Source: Hyperoplus lanceolatus (lineage: Eukaryota > Chordata > Actinopteri > Uranoscopiformes > Ammodytidae). Taken from it: DNA of 64,000 bases. The notes under the pieces were generated by a model, which ran no database searches, was not told the DNA's origin, and worked only from the letters and a program-made list of their open reading frames with translations. A program made the translations under genes and the position numbers. Below, in pieces: positions 25,791-38,357 of this stretch. The DNA lies in the NCBI GenBank assembly GCA_026929865.2, contig CM049397.1:1364001-1428000 (forward strand), read 5' to 3'. The stretch's first letter is position 1; each line of letters begins with the position of its first letter.

Positions 25791-26353
25791 TTCTTTGAAC
25801 AAGATTAGGATTATTTAGAGGGGGTTAATGTTATTTTGTATGGATGATGTGTCAAAGGGGATGAATGTGAGGGGTCCGATTGGCTGCCTCTTTGATGTTG
25901 CTTTGAGCTGTTTGTTTGTCATATAGTGAACTAGCAGTGAAGAGCTTTCTCTCTTCTGTTATGTATACACAATATACACATGTCACAATCAGAACTCCAT
26001 AGTGTAAACACATAACAAGCAGATTAAAGAGGAGTCTTCCTATACAACCAAGACTAGCAGTCACTGAGTCCCTCACCTGAATTGTTAAATTATGTGTAAT
26101 TGTTTGGAAATGTTTCTGAAATGTTTGATTAATATAAAAGTGTAATAAAATTCCTTTTGATTTGTGCTACTGTCCTTGTCAGGTTCTGTCCACACTGTGA
26201 CGTAGTTGGTAGTAAATGATAGCTCATTTCACCAGCCAATAGTGCTAGATCCACATTTGTAATTTGAATTGTCTTGCATTACAGAATAAATAAAGATGAG
26301 GATATTTATACATTATGATATATGAATATAAATACAATATTAATAAAGAGATT

Positions 26354-26422
26354 GGTAACACTTTATAATAGTGTTTATTCATAAGTCATTAGAAAATGAT
26401 GAACCAATCATTTACAAAACAG

Positions 26423-26511
<89 letters not shown>

Positions 26512-26567
26512 ACCTGATTGGTAATGCTTTATATGAAGGTCCTTGTAATAAGCATCGGTTAATACAG
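26354..26567. mobile_element. Fragment of the GGTAACACTTTATAAT MITE family
   Basis: It begins GGTAACACTTTATAATAGTG, matching the ends of the complete MITE at 26986-27357. It is interrupted by an (AT)n tract. A related GGTAATGCTTTATATGAAGG lies at about 26519, in the same orientation, so this is a partial or rearranged copy. Confidence 0.55.
26426..26507. repeat. (AT)n microsatellite
   Basis: A pure AT run of about 41 units. Confidence 0.97.
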
Positions 26568-26640
26568 TGGTTCTCAATTATTTTCTGTCATGCCCCCCCT
26601 AGGGGATAGACATTTTTTTATCTATTTATCTGTACAAAAC
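26568..26640. mobile_element. hAT-type left end
   Basis: CAGTGGTTCTCAATTATTTT followed by a C-run is the terminal pattern of a widespread vertebrate hAT MITE group. No matching right end was found. Confidence 0.4.
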
Positions 26641-26825
26641 CACTGTATGAGTTTCTGGCATGAGCATTCTGCATACAATCACCTTACTATCAAATTAGAT
26701 AACAAAGATTAGCTGAGATAACTTCTGCAGCAAAAAAATTCAAAGTTCAGTTTATTAGCTCAATTTGTAACATTTAAACAAGACTGCTCAGTCTGTGTGA
26801 ATCTCAGGACAGAGAAACAAGAGCA

Positions 26826-27470
26826 AATGTTTCACTGAAGTTTTATTTGTATAGCCCAAAATCACAAATGCATTTGTCTCAGTGGGCTTCATACAATATG
26901 ATATATGATACAATATGATACAATATGACACCCTGCCCTTACACCCTTAGCTCGGCTGAGAAAAAAACTCCCAGTAAAAACCCTTGGGAACACTTTATAA
27001 TAACTATCCGTTGAATCACTTCATCTGGGAGGAAATCCGAGATACCGACGAGGCTGAAATAGGCTATAGACTATACACAGTGCATGGGCAACTGAGGGCA
27101 GCCCCATTTTCAAATATTTTTAAATACACTCAATACACACTGTGCATGCCATGGACTTGAACGTGACGTGATCAGTTAATCTCGGATTACCTCCCAGATG
27201 AACTGATTCAATTATTAAGCTATTAACTATCTACCATTGTTATAAATCCTTAACAAACTGCTAACAAACACTTAACAAATCATTAATAATCATTAATTAA
27301 GAGTTTACTAATGATCTATTAACGAGTTACAACGGATAGTTATTATAAAGTGTTACCAAACCCTTTACCGGGAATAAAAAAAAAATGTAAGAAATCTCAG
27401 GGAGAGTCGACAGAGTAAGGGATCCCTCTCCCAGGACGGACATGCTGTAATAGTTGTCATAAGTAGAGAA
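26826..27470. repeat. Dispersed fish repeat split by a MITE
   Basis: The two flanks (about 26826-26985 and 27366-27470) read continuously once the inserted MITE is removed: TTTATTTGTATAGCCCAAA, CTCCCAGTAAAAACCC, then CTCAGGGAGAG and CCCTCTCCCAGGACGG. I recognise this as a common teleost interspersed repeat. Its class is not certain from sequence alone; it is probably a retroposon. Confidence 0.6.
26986..27357. mobile_element. MITE with 8-bp target duplication AAACCCTT
   Basis: A 372-bp element. The right end is the inverse of GGTAACACTTTATAATAAC and the left end has one mismatch (GGGAACAC). AAACCCTT flanks it at 26978-26985 and 27358-27365, giving an 8-bp hAT-type duplication. A second inverted pair lies inside (ATCTGGGAGGAAATCCGAGAT-like, 27023 and 27178). 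Confidence 0.9.
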
Positions 27471-27628
27471 AATCATGAAGGAATTTGATCATTGACCAGT
27501 TGATTACATGGTAATCACCTGGTGATACCCCTCCTCTTTCATCTCAAGCCCCTCCTCTTTCCCCTTCGGTTCCTCTCATTTCTCTCCAGCCCCTCCCCTT
27601 TCATCTCAGTCCCGCCCCTTCCAGTTGT

Positions 27629-28741
27629 TCAGGGGCCGTATTCACAAAACATTTTATCTTAGCGCTAAGAGTACTCCTAAGGAGCACTAAAAGTTCTTAG
27701 TAAGGAGTAATTTCTTAAAACCTATTCACAAAGCTGATAAGACCAACTTTTACTAAGGAATGGGAGGGACTCCTAAACTAAGAATAGAGGGTGTGGTTGA
27801 CTCTGTTGCTATGGATGACGTCATGTTCATACCTTTGAAATTTATGATAGAAACACTGTGGGAGATATCCATATCGTGTCGCTGTATTAAAGTAAAGAGT
27901 TTTTATATACAATTAATGACTAGTGACACTGATTTAACATGAAACCAATATACTGCAGGGTTTCCCACACATTTGTTCACAATTAACCTACAATAGCGCC
28001 ACATAGGTCTATTCATTTTAAATTTTACAATGATTTGAATCGGAAAAATATCCTCATTGAACAGCTACACGCCATGCACTCTCACTGTATTTCTCTCAAT
28101 GGCGGACTATGCAGCAATAATCAGACAGCGACAAACCAGGAAATTCACAATTTAGAAACAACAGCCGGCAAAATCGTAAAGTACATGCGGAAGGAAAAAG
28201 GCGAGACGCGCAATTATACAGTAGCGGATCTGTGGAACGGAGGAGATGCTGCGAAGCACCACATATAGGCCTACTCTAGTAGGAAATTAAACCCAAACCT
28301 GACACCAACAGTAACTTTCAGTGCATCGTAAACCCAAAGCAACTGCAGGAAAATGAACTTAATAAATATTTTTTATAACAATATAATAAATATAAATGTG
28401 TCTATACTTTCTAAATATAGCTTTACTAAGATCATTAAACCCTTACAGCTATTAAAGGTACCTTTTATAAAGCTCATAGCATTAAATCTCTCCAAAACAC
28501 CATCAAATGGTTGTCTGTGATTTACTCTTAGTGACTTAGGAGTCCTCTCGAGGACTCCTAGCTTTTTATAGATTTAGGAGCTAGTTTTAGCGCTAAAATG
28601 CTATGTGAATTACACTTATCTTAAAAAGTTAGGAGTCCTAAAATTAGGAGTGATACGCCCCTTATTTTTGATAGATACTCCTAAATCAGCACGTTAGGAC
28701 CTACTCTTAGCCTTAAAATGTTTTGTGAATACGGCCCCTGA
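27629..28741. mobile_element. PIF/Harbinger-like non-autonomous element
   Basis: A 1113-bp element. Its left end reads TCAGGGGCCGTATTCACAAA and its right end is the exact inverse for about 25 bases, with further pairing inward (TTAGCGCTAAGA-type motifs). TGT flanks both sides (27626-27628 and 28742-28744). A 3-bp duplication fits PIF/Harbinger. The interior holds a 77-codon open frame (28035-28268, plus strand) that I do not recognise. No DDE or Myb domain can be named. Confidence 0.78.
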
Positions 28742-28854
28742 TGTCAATGATGCAGGTCAAAACTGTATTGAAATAATAAATTATGATTATAAATACAAAA
28801 AAAAAATTTCCATCATTATTATTATCCTTATTATAGGCCTATTTTTGTTTTTTG

Positions 28855-28911
28855 CTGGTATGGCTCAAGGAGGGCGTCGCCCTATCGCCCTCTATGGGCG
28901 AGCCGCCACTG
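28855..28911. mobile_element. Terminal fragment of an unidentified repeat
   Basis: The sequence ends GGGCGAGCCGCCACTG, whose inverse CAGTGGCGGCTCG is a recurrent fish transposon terminus. It abuts the LINE pseudogene exactly where the LINE reading frame loses homology. Confidence 0.4.
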
Positions 28912-30122
28912 ACCAGTATGTCATCGAGTCCTGCTGCTTTCCCAGGTTTCAGCATGCTCATAGAAACTTCCAGTTCTTCTAGGTCGAAGGGCTTGGTGAG
29001 AGCGCTGGCTGATTGTTGGCAGTCTGCTACCGCTGTCTGGCGGTATTCTCTTGTGGGTTTGCGCCGGTCTTGGCTGCGACCGTTTGCCACCAGCTGTGCT
29101 GCAACTGAGTTTGCTGTGACTGTTGCGAGCGTGGGTGGTGTGGTATGGTCTTCACCGAGGCGGCGGATTGTGGCCCATGCTTTCCTGCTGTTGTTTGCCC
29201 TGTGGTAGGCTTCCAGTAGATCAATGGATGTTTCCGACAGGCCGGGGATGTACTCAGTCTGGCATCCTCTTGGTATGTGTCGCCTGGCTGCCCTTTTCAG
29301 CAGTTCTGTGAACATGGTATAGTTGTTTGGGTGTGGTGGAATGCCTGGGATGGAGTCTTCAGTCTCCTTTTGGAATGACATCCAGTTGGCCTTCCGCAGA
29401 TTAAACCTTCTGCGGAAGGGGACGGTTGTTGCTTGGAGAATGGATCGGATGGTTATGGTGATTGGCCGGTGTTGCGTGTGGGGGATAGGGTCCAGGATCT
29501 CTTTCACAGCTCTGGATGATAGTTCGCTGCTCACACAAACAAGGTCTGGGTTTTATCCTCGTTTCCATCTGGCGCTGTGGAAAGATTTAGGCAGTTTGGC
29601 GTCGTGAATTAGGGTCAGGTGTTTCGACTCGAGCCAGGTTTCGACTTCCTCTCCATCTTGGTTGTTCACTGTGTAGCCCCACAATGTGCTATGGGCATTG
29701 AAGTCCCCAATGCTGATGTGGTATCTCTTGCATCTGTCTGGCAGTTCAGAGTAGAGGAACGGACTTTTGGGGGGTTTATACACTGATGTGACAGAGACGT
29801 TTGGGAGGGAAACTGTGATGGTTTCCATATGCCCTTCGGTGGTGTGGGTGCAGACCTCTTCGATGGTGAGGTTTGGTCTGCTGAAGACAGCTGACCCATA
29901 CTGTCTGTGTCGGATCTCGGCCACCAGCTTCATTCCAGGGATGGCTGGTCGGTGTTGTGCAGGGCCAATGTGGGTTTCCTGCATGCACACTATGTCAAAG
30001 CGTTTGGCCGCTATGGCCTGTATGTCTGCCGTACAACTGGAAAATCCTTCAATATTGATTGATGCAATTGACATTGCAGGCCCCGATGGGGGCGAGTGTC
30101 TGTGGCGCTTCGGCATTGTCAT
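28912..30122 (-). pseudogene. LINE (non-LTR retrotransposon) endonuclease/RT, 3'-truncated
   Basis: A minus-strand reading frame from an ATG at 30122 encodes an apurinic-type endonuclease followed by the start of a reverse transcriptase. Endonuclease motifs are visible: SIASINIEG near the start, CMQETH (the Mg-binding Glu), and IGDFNAH with the catalytic Asp/Asn pair. One in-frame TAA at 29553-29555 falls just after the endonuclease core (codon 190). The same frame then stays open and reaches LKPGKAAGLDDI, the first RT motif, before homology stops at 28912. No YADD-type active site remains. The clade looks closest to the I/Jockey group, which is an inference. Loss of the 3' end is atypical, because LINE copies are usually 5'-truncated; here another element terminus abuts the break. 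Confidence 0.85.
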
Positions 30123-32360
30123 CTTATTAGAATGCTTGGGTAGGTATACAGATATTGGCAGATAGTGATAATCATATAGCAATATGAGATTGTACCAATC
30201 AGTGTTTCCCAGGGTGCACAGCGGGGAGGTTTCTGTAATTGCAGCCCAGGGAGTGAGGGTCACATATGTTTTTGATTCTAAAATGACAACATGTTAAACA
30301 GATAACATAATATAAGATTAAAAAAGTAATATACAAAAATTGATTCTAAATAATACAAAATATAACATGAGCATGTCAGTATATTCTGATTATATCCATT
30401 ATAAATAGCTTTATAGAAGGGATGTAAACATTATTTAGTTACACTAACATTACTAAAATATCAAACTTATTTAAGTAAATAAGTCATTATGCTGGGAAAA
30501 TAATTAATATAATAAGTAATATCATTTTTAAACTTACTGGAATCTTTGCAGGAATAAAAGTGTTTCTGCAAGGATAGGGATAAATCATACCATTGAGGCT
30601 AATAATCAACTTTTTGTAAGGCATGCATATGATGTCACTGCATGGGCCACTGTTTCTGCTGAGATTAGTAGTCATTATCCCAAGTTGCCAGGTTAAAATA
30701 AGGGCCACCACTACATTACATTCTTTGACATGCTAAATTGGGTTTAAAGCAGGTACTTTGTTTGCATTTTACTTGGCCTCTTGATGCAGTTCTCCTGAAC
30801 CCACTGAACCACAGAACAATAAAACAATAAACACATCAACAACAGTTAACATGCCAAACAAGCCTTTAAACAACACATAACAAGTAATCCCATCTGATGG
30901 GTGGCCCTGGGTCTTGTTGCCTTGGTAGCTCTATGTGTGTCCCACTTGTTTATGCCCCCACCAGGCCGTCCACATAGGAGTATTAGGGGGTCCTACAGCT
31001 GTTCATTCATATGCAGCAGGTAATCCCCTCTGCGTTACAAAAGCACAATCATGTTAACTGTCACAGCTCATGTCGTATAAAACAGTTGGGCCACAAAATG
31101 TCTCCGCCTGACCATCTCGGTTTCTACTCGGGCACACTTTTCATTTGCATGTGAATGCTGGCCTCAAGTTAAGCAGTTTGTCATGCAAAGTAAGAGCACA
31201 CTCTGGAGCTACACGAGCACCAAGCACTGGTGCAATCCGGACCTCTGCAGCGGCTTATTTTGAATGTGTATTTCATCAACTGGGATTAGATTTATGTTTT
31301 GATATTATAATTTCCAGAACTAAGGGGTTCGACAACACGAAACGGTGAAGGGGAAAATTCGGGTGACATATCAACAGGAAAAAAGCGCAGGTGAGATCAC
31401 CTCAGGGGGATTTTTGGAAAACTTAACGTTTTGGTTTCTGTAAACACCGAAACCATTTCCCTGATACGCTGACTCACGCTCCACCCTCTCACATTAGTCT
31501 ATAACATTTGTGCAAAATACCCACAACACAAGCGAGTTATAAAGTTAGAAGACAAATGAACGGTGCTCCACCACATCACTGTAGGGAGAGTGGTGAGGGT
31601 AAAATATAGTAACACTCGCAATTATCTAGGATTAGTAAGTTATTGAGACCACCACTGTCTGGGGAAAGATTTGTGTTGCCGGTTTTCTAGAAATAAACGT
31701 GTCTCTAGCCAGGGCAGCCCACATAAAAAACACTATCATACAATATTAGTTAAAAAGGAGCATTAAGGTAGTTTAAATAAAGATTTACTGGCTAAACATT
31801 AATAGATTTCACTGGAAAGTGAGTTGATTTTATTTTGAAGTACGACTAACAGGAAGGTATCTCCGGCCTTCACTATCAGAAGTCTTTGTTTTACGAGTTC
31901 AATGCGGTGAAATAAGAGGAAGAAAGTTGTATTATATTAACCCCAAACACACGTTGATTAGTGGATCATTTTCGGTACAGTAAGGTTTTATGCATCAAAT
32001 TGTACGGAGAGTATCTTAGGCTGTGCAGATTATGATAAGTGGTTTCAAAATGTGGGGGAAGAGTAGATAAATTGGTTGAAGGGTTTTAAACAAAAACTGA
32101 AAATAATGCATATTACATTATATGAATTGAGTGGAATGTCCCACTTTTCCACTTTTATTGAGGACCTGCACTTATTGTTACCCATCGTACTTTTTCTTCT
32201 TCTTATAATTCTTCAATCTTCAAATCTTTTGCCCCCTCATCATGGTGTAGGAACACTTTAAACATGAATCCCTCATCACCAAGAACAATGATAAAAAGCA
32301 GGATTAAGGACTATTTAACCACAAACTGTACATGTCCGGTTACTTAGCACTGACTTCCTT
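30123..32360. other. Non-coding sequence; possible LINE 5' leader then unique DNA
   Basis: The first about 140 bases extend the LINE frame without an ATG and may be its 5' untranslated region. The rest shows no recognised gene or repeat ends. Confidence 0.35.
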
Positions 32361-32439
32361 TAAATGGAAGTAATGCTTTATTGTGATTTGTCTTATCGTG
32401 TTTTGTGTCTTGTATTTTATTTTAAATGTGAACCTTTTA

Positions 32440-32555
32440 TGTTTCTATGCTGCCTTTTTGGCCAGGACTACCTTGGAAAAGAGATTTTCAATCTCAATAG
32501 GAATATTCCTTGTGAAATAAAGGCTAATAAAATTAAAATTAAATATTTTTTTTAA
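32440..32555 (+). mobile_element. LINE 3' tail
   Basis: The stretch TGGCCAGGACTACCTTGG, AAAAGAGATTTTCAATCTCAA, then GAAATAAAGGCTAATAAAATT matches the characteristic 3' end of common fish LINEs, with a stem-loop (AGAGATTTTCAATCTC) and an A-rich repeat tail. The upstream part is too diverged to assign a clade. Confidence 0.6.
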
Positions 32556-32765
32556 ATATATGCTGTTGTATGAGACAACATGAGAAAAGAACATTCTTGA
32601 TTAATGTAAAATTCTAGAAAATTGGGAATTCTAGTCCATGCTTCTACTTAGCAACATTATCAGGAAACATAATGTACATTTATTATCTCATATCTCTGTA
32701 GAAATACAGTACTTAAGTACAACTATAGTTAGTCCTGAAAAGCTGGAGATGGGAAATAAATGCAG

Positions 32766-33018
32766 TTAAAGCTGGGGTATATGATTTCTGATCGGTCAAA
32801 GTTAACATGAGCTGACACTTTGACCAATCAGAGCGAGGCTCAGATTCTCTGTTCTTATTGGCTGTTGGGACTGTCCATTCACTTTGGCACAACTTTGTTG
32901 GTGTAGACTCGCGTGTCGGGGAGGGACCAAAGAGAACAAGTGGAGCGATTGAGGTATTTGGATTCAAATCTCTATCCCAACTGCCATTTTCTCCCCAAAT
33001 CCTCCACCCCAGCTTTAA
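32766..33018. mobile_element. TTAA-flanked MITE, family 1, inverted copy
   Basis: A 253-bp copy bounded by TTAA at 32766-32769 and 33015-33018. It is the reverse orientation of the 11619-11882 copy, starting TTAAAGCTGGGGTATATG and ending CACCCCAGCTTTAA. Confidence 0.88.
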
Positions 33019-34463
33019 TAAAGCAGCATTTCAAAATTATCTTTAACAAAAAATAAATGAATCATAGCATCTAGGATGGACGGTAATGGCAGGTGGCAGC
33101 ATCAGTCTCTTGTCTGGAGGATATTTCTCATTTGGAGTGTGCTCATCACCTGAAGCTCAGTCCCACCAAGATTTGCTTTTCTCTCCAGGTGAGGCATCTC
33201 CCATCCATAAGCATTGAGTAGTCTGTAGGGTCACACATAGCAGCTACAAGCCGCTCATAATCATGATCCGTATACGTCCTGTTCCTCAAGCACAAGCTAG
33301 TCTTGGTTGAGGCTCTTGTAATCTTACACCAAGACTGATGTACCTGGCTTCTTGCTGCTCTGTCTGCTTTATGTGCCTAATGACTTCACTGATACTTGCC
33401 TACTGTTCTGCTTTGGCTCAAACCTATCTTATGTACCTCCAGGACATGGTCCAAGTAACCATACACCCCACCTTCTCTATGACTATTGTTTGGTTTATTA
33501 ACCAGATTATTGCATTTGAGGTTTTACCTAGATGGTTTAATGCCGTTATTGAGAGTTGCTTTGATTGAAAGCGTTAAATAAATGTAATGAAATTGAAATT
33601 GTGCATTGCTTGGAATATGTGGCTGATAAAGGGTCTACTCTGTTGTGGAAGGACTGTGCAAAGAACAGGAACCCTTGGCTTTGTGTGGGTATTTTACACA
33701 GTAATAATACAGATACGCCTTGTGCAAAAGCCACAACCGCAAATATTTAACAATATGATAGTAGGTTGCAAAACTGAAAAAAGAAGGTAAGAGGAGTTTT
33801 GACTTTTGGTTGTTATCAGAATGTGTGTGTGTGTGTGTGTGTGTGTGTTTGTGCGTTTATGTGTGTGCGTGTGCACTGACTACAGTCCCATTTGACCTCT
33901 ATGGTTATGAGGTTGTGTTTTTTTAATTCAGGAGAGACTTCCTGAACAAAAGGTTTACGAATGAACAATTCATTTATTGAAATGTGCTGAAGATATTAGG
34001 AGAGTCTTTGGCGATAAGACCCGATCACATAGTAATCTGAAGGGGGCAGCCAAATCCTGGGCTGAGCAGAATACCCCCCGAGGGAGTCTACACACTGGTG
34101 GCAGTGAAGAGCTGAAAGTCTGGATGAAGATGATGTGATGAGGACTGGAGGTGAATGGGGTGGAGGAGGGTTGCATCCATCATTGAAATTGCATCTCTGA
34201 AATGACAACTGGGAGCAAGTTGAGGACGGTTTTAAACGCTGACAGGCTCACAGATGTTACGCTGAATATGATAGGTTTAAGCTATCGTTAAGCCAGAGAA
34301 CCTCCCATAAGAGAGTGTGAATGAAACTGAGGGAGGAATATGAAATAAAGAACACGATGCAGATAGTCAGTCATCCTGTCTGAACTTTGGCTAAGCTTCA
34401 TTTTATTTTTCATGTTTTACACATACTGATAAACATATTCACATTGTTATAGCGTGTAAACCC
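33019..34463. other. Non-coding sequence with a GT tract
   Basis: No gene was recognised. A stretch near 33555-33600 (AAAGCGTTAAATAAATG, GAAATTGAAATTG) resembles a retroposon tail but is too short to call. Confidence 0.35.
33822..33847. repeat. (GT)n microsatellite
   Basis: Pure GT units, then imperfect. Confidence 0.9.
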
Positions 34464-35057
34464 TTAAGGCCAGGACACACCAGTCCGACTACCCGAAAAT
34501 GGTGACTGGCGATTCAGGGAGCTCCAGTCTTCTCGTCGCGGCCGAAAAAGTGCAAAGAACACATCAAACCGACTGTTGCCTTTCCGTACGCTCTGCGCTT
34601 GCGCGGGACGTAATGTCTCCACAACAGCAGGCGGCGCTAATCTGTATTGTGGCCCGAAAAAATACGGAAGCCAGAAATGATGGGACGGCTCTCTAGACCA
34701 TAATACGTATTTATATTTATGGACCATAAAGAGCACCATTTTTAGCAAAGAGTGTCGAGCATGGTGTCGAGCAGTCAACAAGGGTTGATGCATGTGAGTA
34801 CTCGCTGAACGAAACAAACAAACACATTAAAACGATGTTAGCTTTGATGTTTGTGCTACCCGCCTCACTTCTGGGCTTCACTGATTCGCTAGCCCTCCAC
34901 TAATCAAATTGCTCAAACTGAAAGACTGTCCGCCGCAAAAGAAGCCCGACGACATCAACTACGACCGATTTCACGGCACACACCAAACAGATTTGTGTCT
35001 CCGTCCCCTCGAAACTCTACGACGGCGATTATCGGGCCGGTGTGTCCTGGCCTTTAG
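34464..35057. mobile_element. TTAA-flanked MITE, family 2, copy 2
   Basis: It matches copy 1 (20052-20664) in the same orientation. The left border is intact (TTAAGGCCAGGACACACC). The right border is decayed (GTGTCCTGGCCTTTAG instead of TTAA). Open frames across it on both strands are by-products of GC-rich MITE sequence. Confidence 0.85.
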
Positions 35058-35680
35058 AATCATGGCCTGGTGTACTCAGCAGGGACAAATGCTTGGCTGT
35101 TGATCTGAAGAGTCACTTGGTCCTGCTAAGCACACATTCTAAGAGCCCACATCCAGGCCTGACCAAGCCTCCCTCTGTCCTCCTCTCTCTTACTTAGGCA
35201 GCATGTGACATTTGCAAAGCATTCATCACAGCGTTTCTGTTGGAGACTGGCTATTTTACAAGGCAAGGGGCTATCTTAGAGCTGTTTGACCTTTCCGCTT
35301 TCCAATATGATTTTGTGATCTGACCCATAAGTGTTCTGCCACAGTCAGCTTCCTCCCCCAATTGTTGCTCACCAAAGAGCTATTAAGACGCTCCATAAGG
35401 AACATTTGAGGGCAACACATAGGTCACCATGATTTCCTTATGGTTAAAGATTTCATATACTGCTCAATCATTCTACTAAATATTTACATCTGGCTACTCT
35501 ATTGACTCAAAATGTGCAATAGTGATTCAACCTATACCTTAAAAAATAAAGTGTCTATGTCTCTAACATCTTTGAGGCAACCCAGTATCCCTAGAAATGA
35601 TGTTGATATTACTGTATATCCCAATGGTTACTGGAATTATAATGAAGCCAGTACAGAGATGCCATAGGGATGCCAAGAAA

Positions 35681-35681
35681 A

Positions 35682-35714
<33 letters not shown>
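35681..35714. repeat. (CA)n microsatellite
   Basis: A pure CA run. Confidence 0.93.
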
Positions 35715-35715
<1 letters not shown>

Positions 35716-36518
35716 TAAGGGAGTGGATGTTGGGATGGTCACAATCAGATGAACAAATTATGTTAGTTTTATTATATTTATCATAGTTTAAAAAAACTAT
35801 TGAATGATTAAGTTATTAAGCATGTTGTCAAAGGGAACAGTTACATTATCTGAGGCTATACAACTTTTTATTTATTTATTTGAATACACTGAACCACTGA
35901 TCCTGGCTTTCTCACCTCATAAATACTTATTATTGTAAGTTCAAAAATCCAGTTAGTTATTGCTGCGTTAGGTAGCATCGCTTTTTCCCCTCCTTTGCTG
36001 TGGCCCACAAGCCAATTATAACACAGTATGCATACCAACAAGCCAAACAAATGAGTTAAAGCATTGGTTTGGATCGCATTGGAAGGATGAGATAAACTCA
36101 TTGGCCCAAATCACATTTACTTGTTTAAATATATACGAAAATGCTTTTGTTATAAGTATAACTTATCAAAATAATTGTTTACAATATGGAAAAAGTCATT
36201 GTCATTTATAAATACTAAAATACTTAAATAAAAATGTTTTTACATATTTGACTTATGCCTATTGAGACAACAGGATTAGAAATGTATGGTATTATGATTT
36301 CAATCTATTTTGGCCCTTCATACAAATACAGTTAAAAATATCAGTTTCATCAGAACTATCAAGATTTTACTTTTTGAGTGTTAATCTCAACCAGATGTTC
36401 TGTCAAATATTAACACCAGAACTCCTCACATTATCAGACTCCACATCCAGGTTGTCAGGGATTGTCCAAACACTGAGCAGTGTCAGCTTTCATCTGACCA
36501 CAGAGAAGACACAAAGAG

Positions 36519-36638
<120 letters not shown>

Positions 36639-38357
36639 GGGGGGCTTAGACCCTTATCCTCTTGCTTCCTCCAGCCTAGTCTCCATCCTCCTCAGTCATC
36701 GCGCTGTGCAGAGGCCAGGCCGGCTCTGTCCTGTCTGGAGGATGTATACACATTCTCCTCATCTTTCAGAATGCTTGTCTTTATCAGGCCCATGTCTGCA
36801 ATTGGCAAGTGAACCAGGGTCTACTGATAGATGTTTCCTCTCAGAGACCAGAATAGTGAGGTCAGTGTTGTGTTATCAATAGCCACCTATAGACACCACA
36901 TTCTTTTGTTATCCACTGTGTTGTGTATAGCCGCCCCAAGGTAGGAAGTGTATTCAACTAGTTGTTAGTGGACCACAAGGGTAATGAATGATCTGAAGAT
37001 TCATCCGGGCATTTTACAAAAAATAATGTTGTACAACTATTAGCATTTTGAGGGAGGAAATCCGTTTTTTGACAAACAGCTTTTTGATGTTAAAAAGTGA
37101 GTTACCATTTAGTTCTGCAATTATTTGCCATCAGGTATAGCCTATCCCATTCAATTCATTTAATCTCAAATGGAATTCTGCCGTTCTGACTTGAAAGTGA
37201 TTGATATCCTCTTACAAAGACTATATAATATCATGGATGGCTCACACAGACAAAAGATCTTCCTTTACCTTAACATGACACACTCTCTTCATCTATACTG
37301 TTGATTACTATTGATTGTCTGAAAAATGTCATCATAAAATCAATAGTTTATGGAGGCAGTGATATACTACTGCTGTATGAACTCAAAGTTGTCCCCCCTA
37401 CGTAGCGCCCTATATGTGAACAAAGACCAGGATAAAACATATCCGATTGATTTTCTCTATTGATTTCTTTATCACTCTGATAAGGTAATGACAACATCCG
37501 CAAAGCAAATCAGTTTGCAGTCAGATGGAGTGTTTCCTTGTGCTTTAATTAATGAAATAGGTTAATTGGTTGATGTGGCCCAAACAGTGTCTCAAGGTCC
37601 AGCCTGTGCATATATCATTTTACCAAGCAGACACGGAGAGTAGGCATTTAGCCACTTGAGGTTACAGTACATAGAGTATTACATCACATTTTCTGAAAAT
37701 CATATTTGTAAAGGTGTTTTATTTGTGTATGTGAATAGGACATATATACTGAGTGGACTTGAAGTTAATACATAAGAACTATTTGTTCTTTAGTTTCACG
37801 GCAGTAAACTGGCGATAAGGTCTGATAACATTAATTATCCAGTTAGGCCTATACTGCTAGGCTGGGTGTATCAATCATAATGTAGGTATATTGATACTTG
37901 TCCTACTCACTGGATAGGATGCACAGTCTATCACTAATACAATGACATCAAGAGAACAATGTAATGGGCCTAAATGAAAGGCCACTAGTGTACTGATTCA
38001 TTTATGTAGCTTCTCTTAAACCATGAGGAAATAGCTGTTATCACGTAATTATGTAAAAATACAATTGAGGGAAAATGTAATCAGTATTTTTCTGAAGAAA
38101 CACCTGCTTTTGTATATACTGTATATATATATACACTCAACAAAAATGTAAACGCAACACTTTTGTTTTTGCTCCCATTGTTCATGAGATGGACTTAAAG
38201 ATCTAAAATTCATTCCAGATACACAATTGTACCATTTCTCTCAAACATTGTTCACAAATCTGTCTAAATGTGTGATAGTGAGCACTTCTGCTTTGCTGAG
38301 ATAATCCATCCCACCTCACAGGTGTGCCACATCAAGATGCTGATCTGACATCATGAT

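Noticed and set aside
29767..30165. 132-codon plus-strand open frame
   Set aside because: It is antisense to the LINE endonuclease frame, which has the recognisable motifs.
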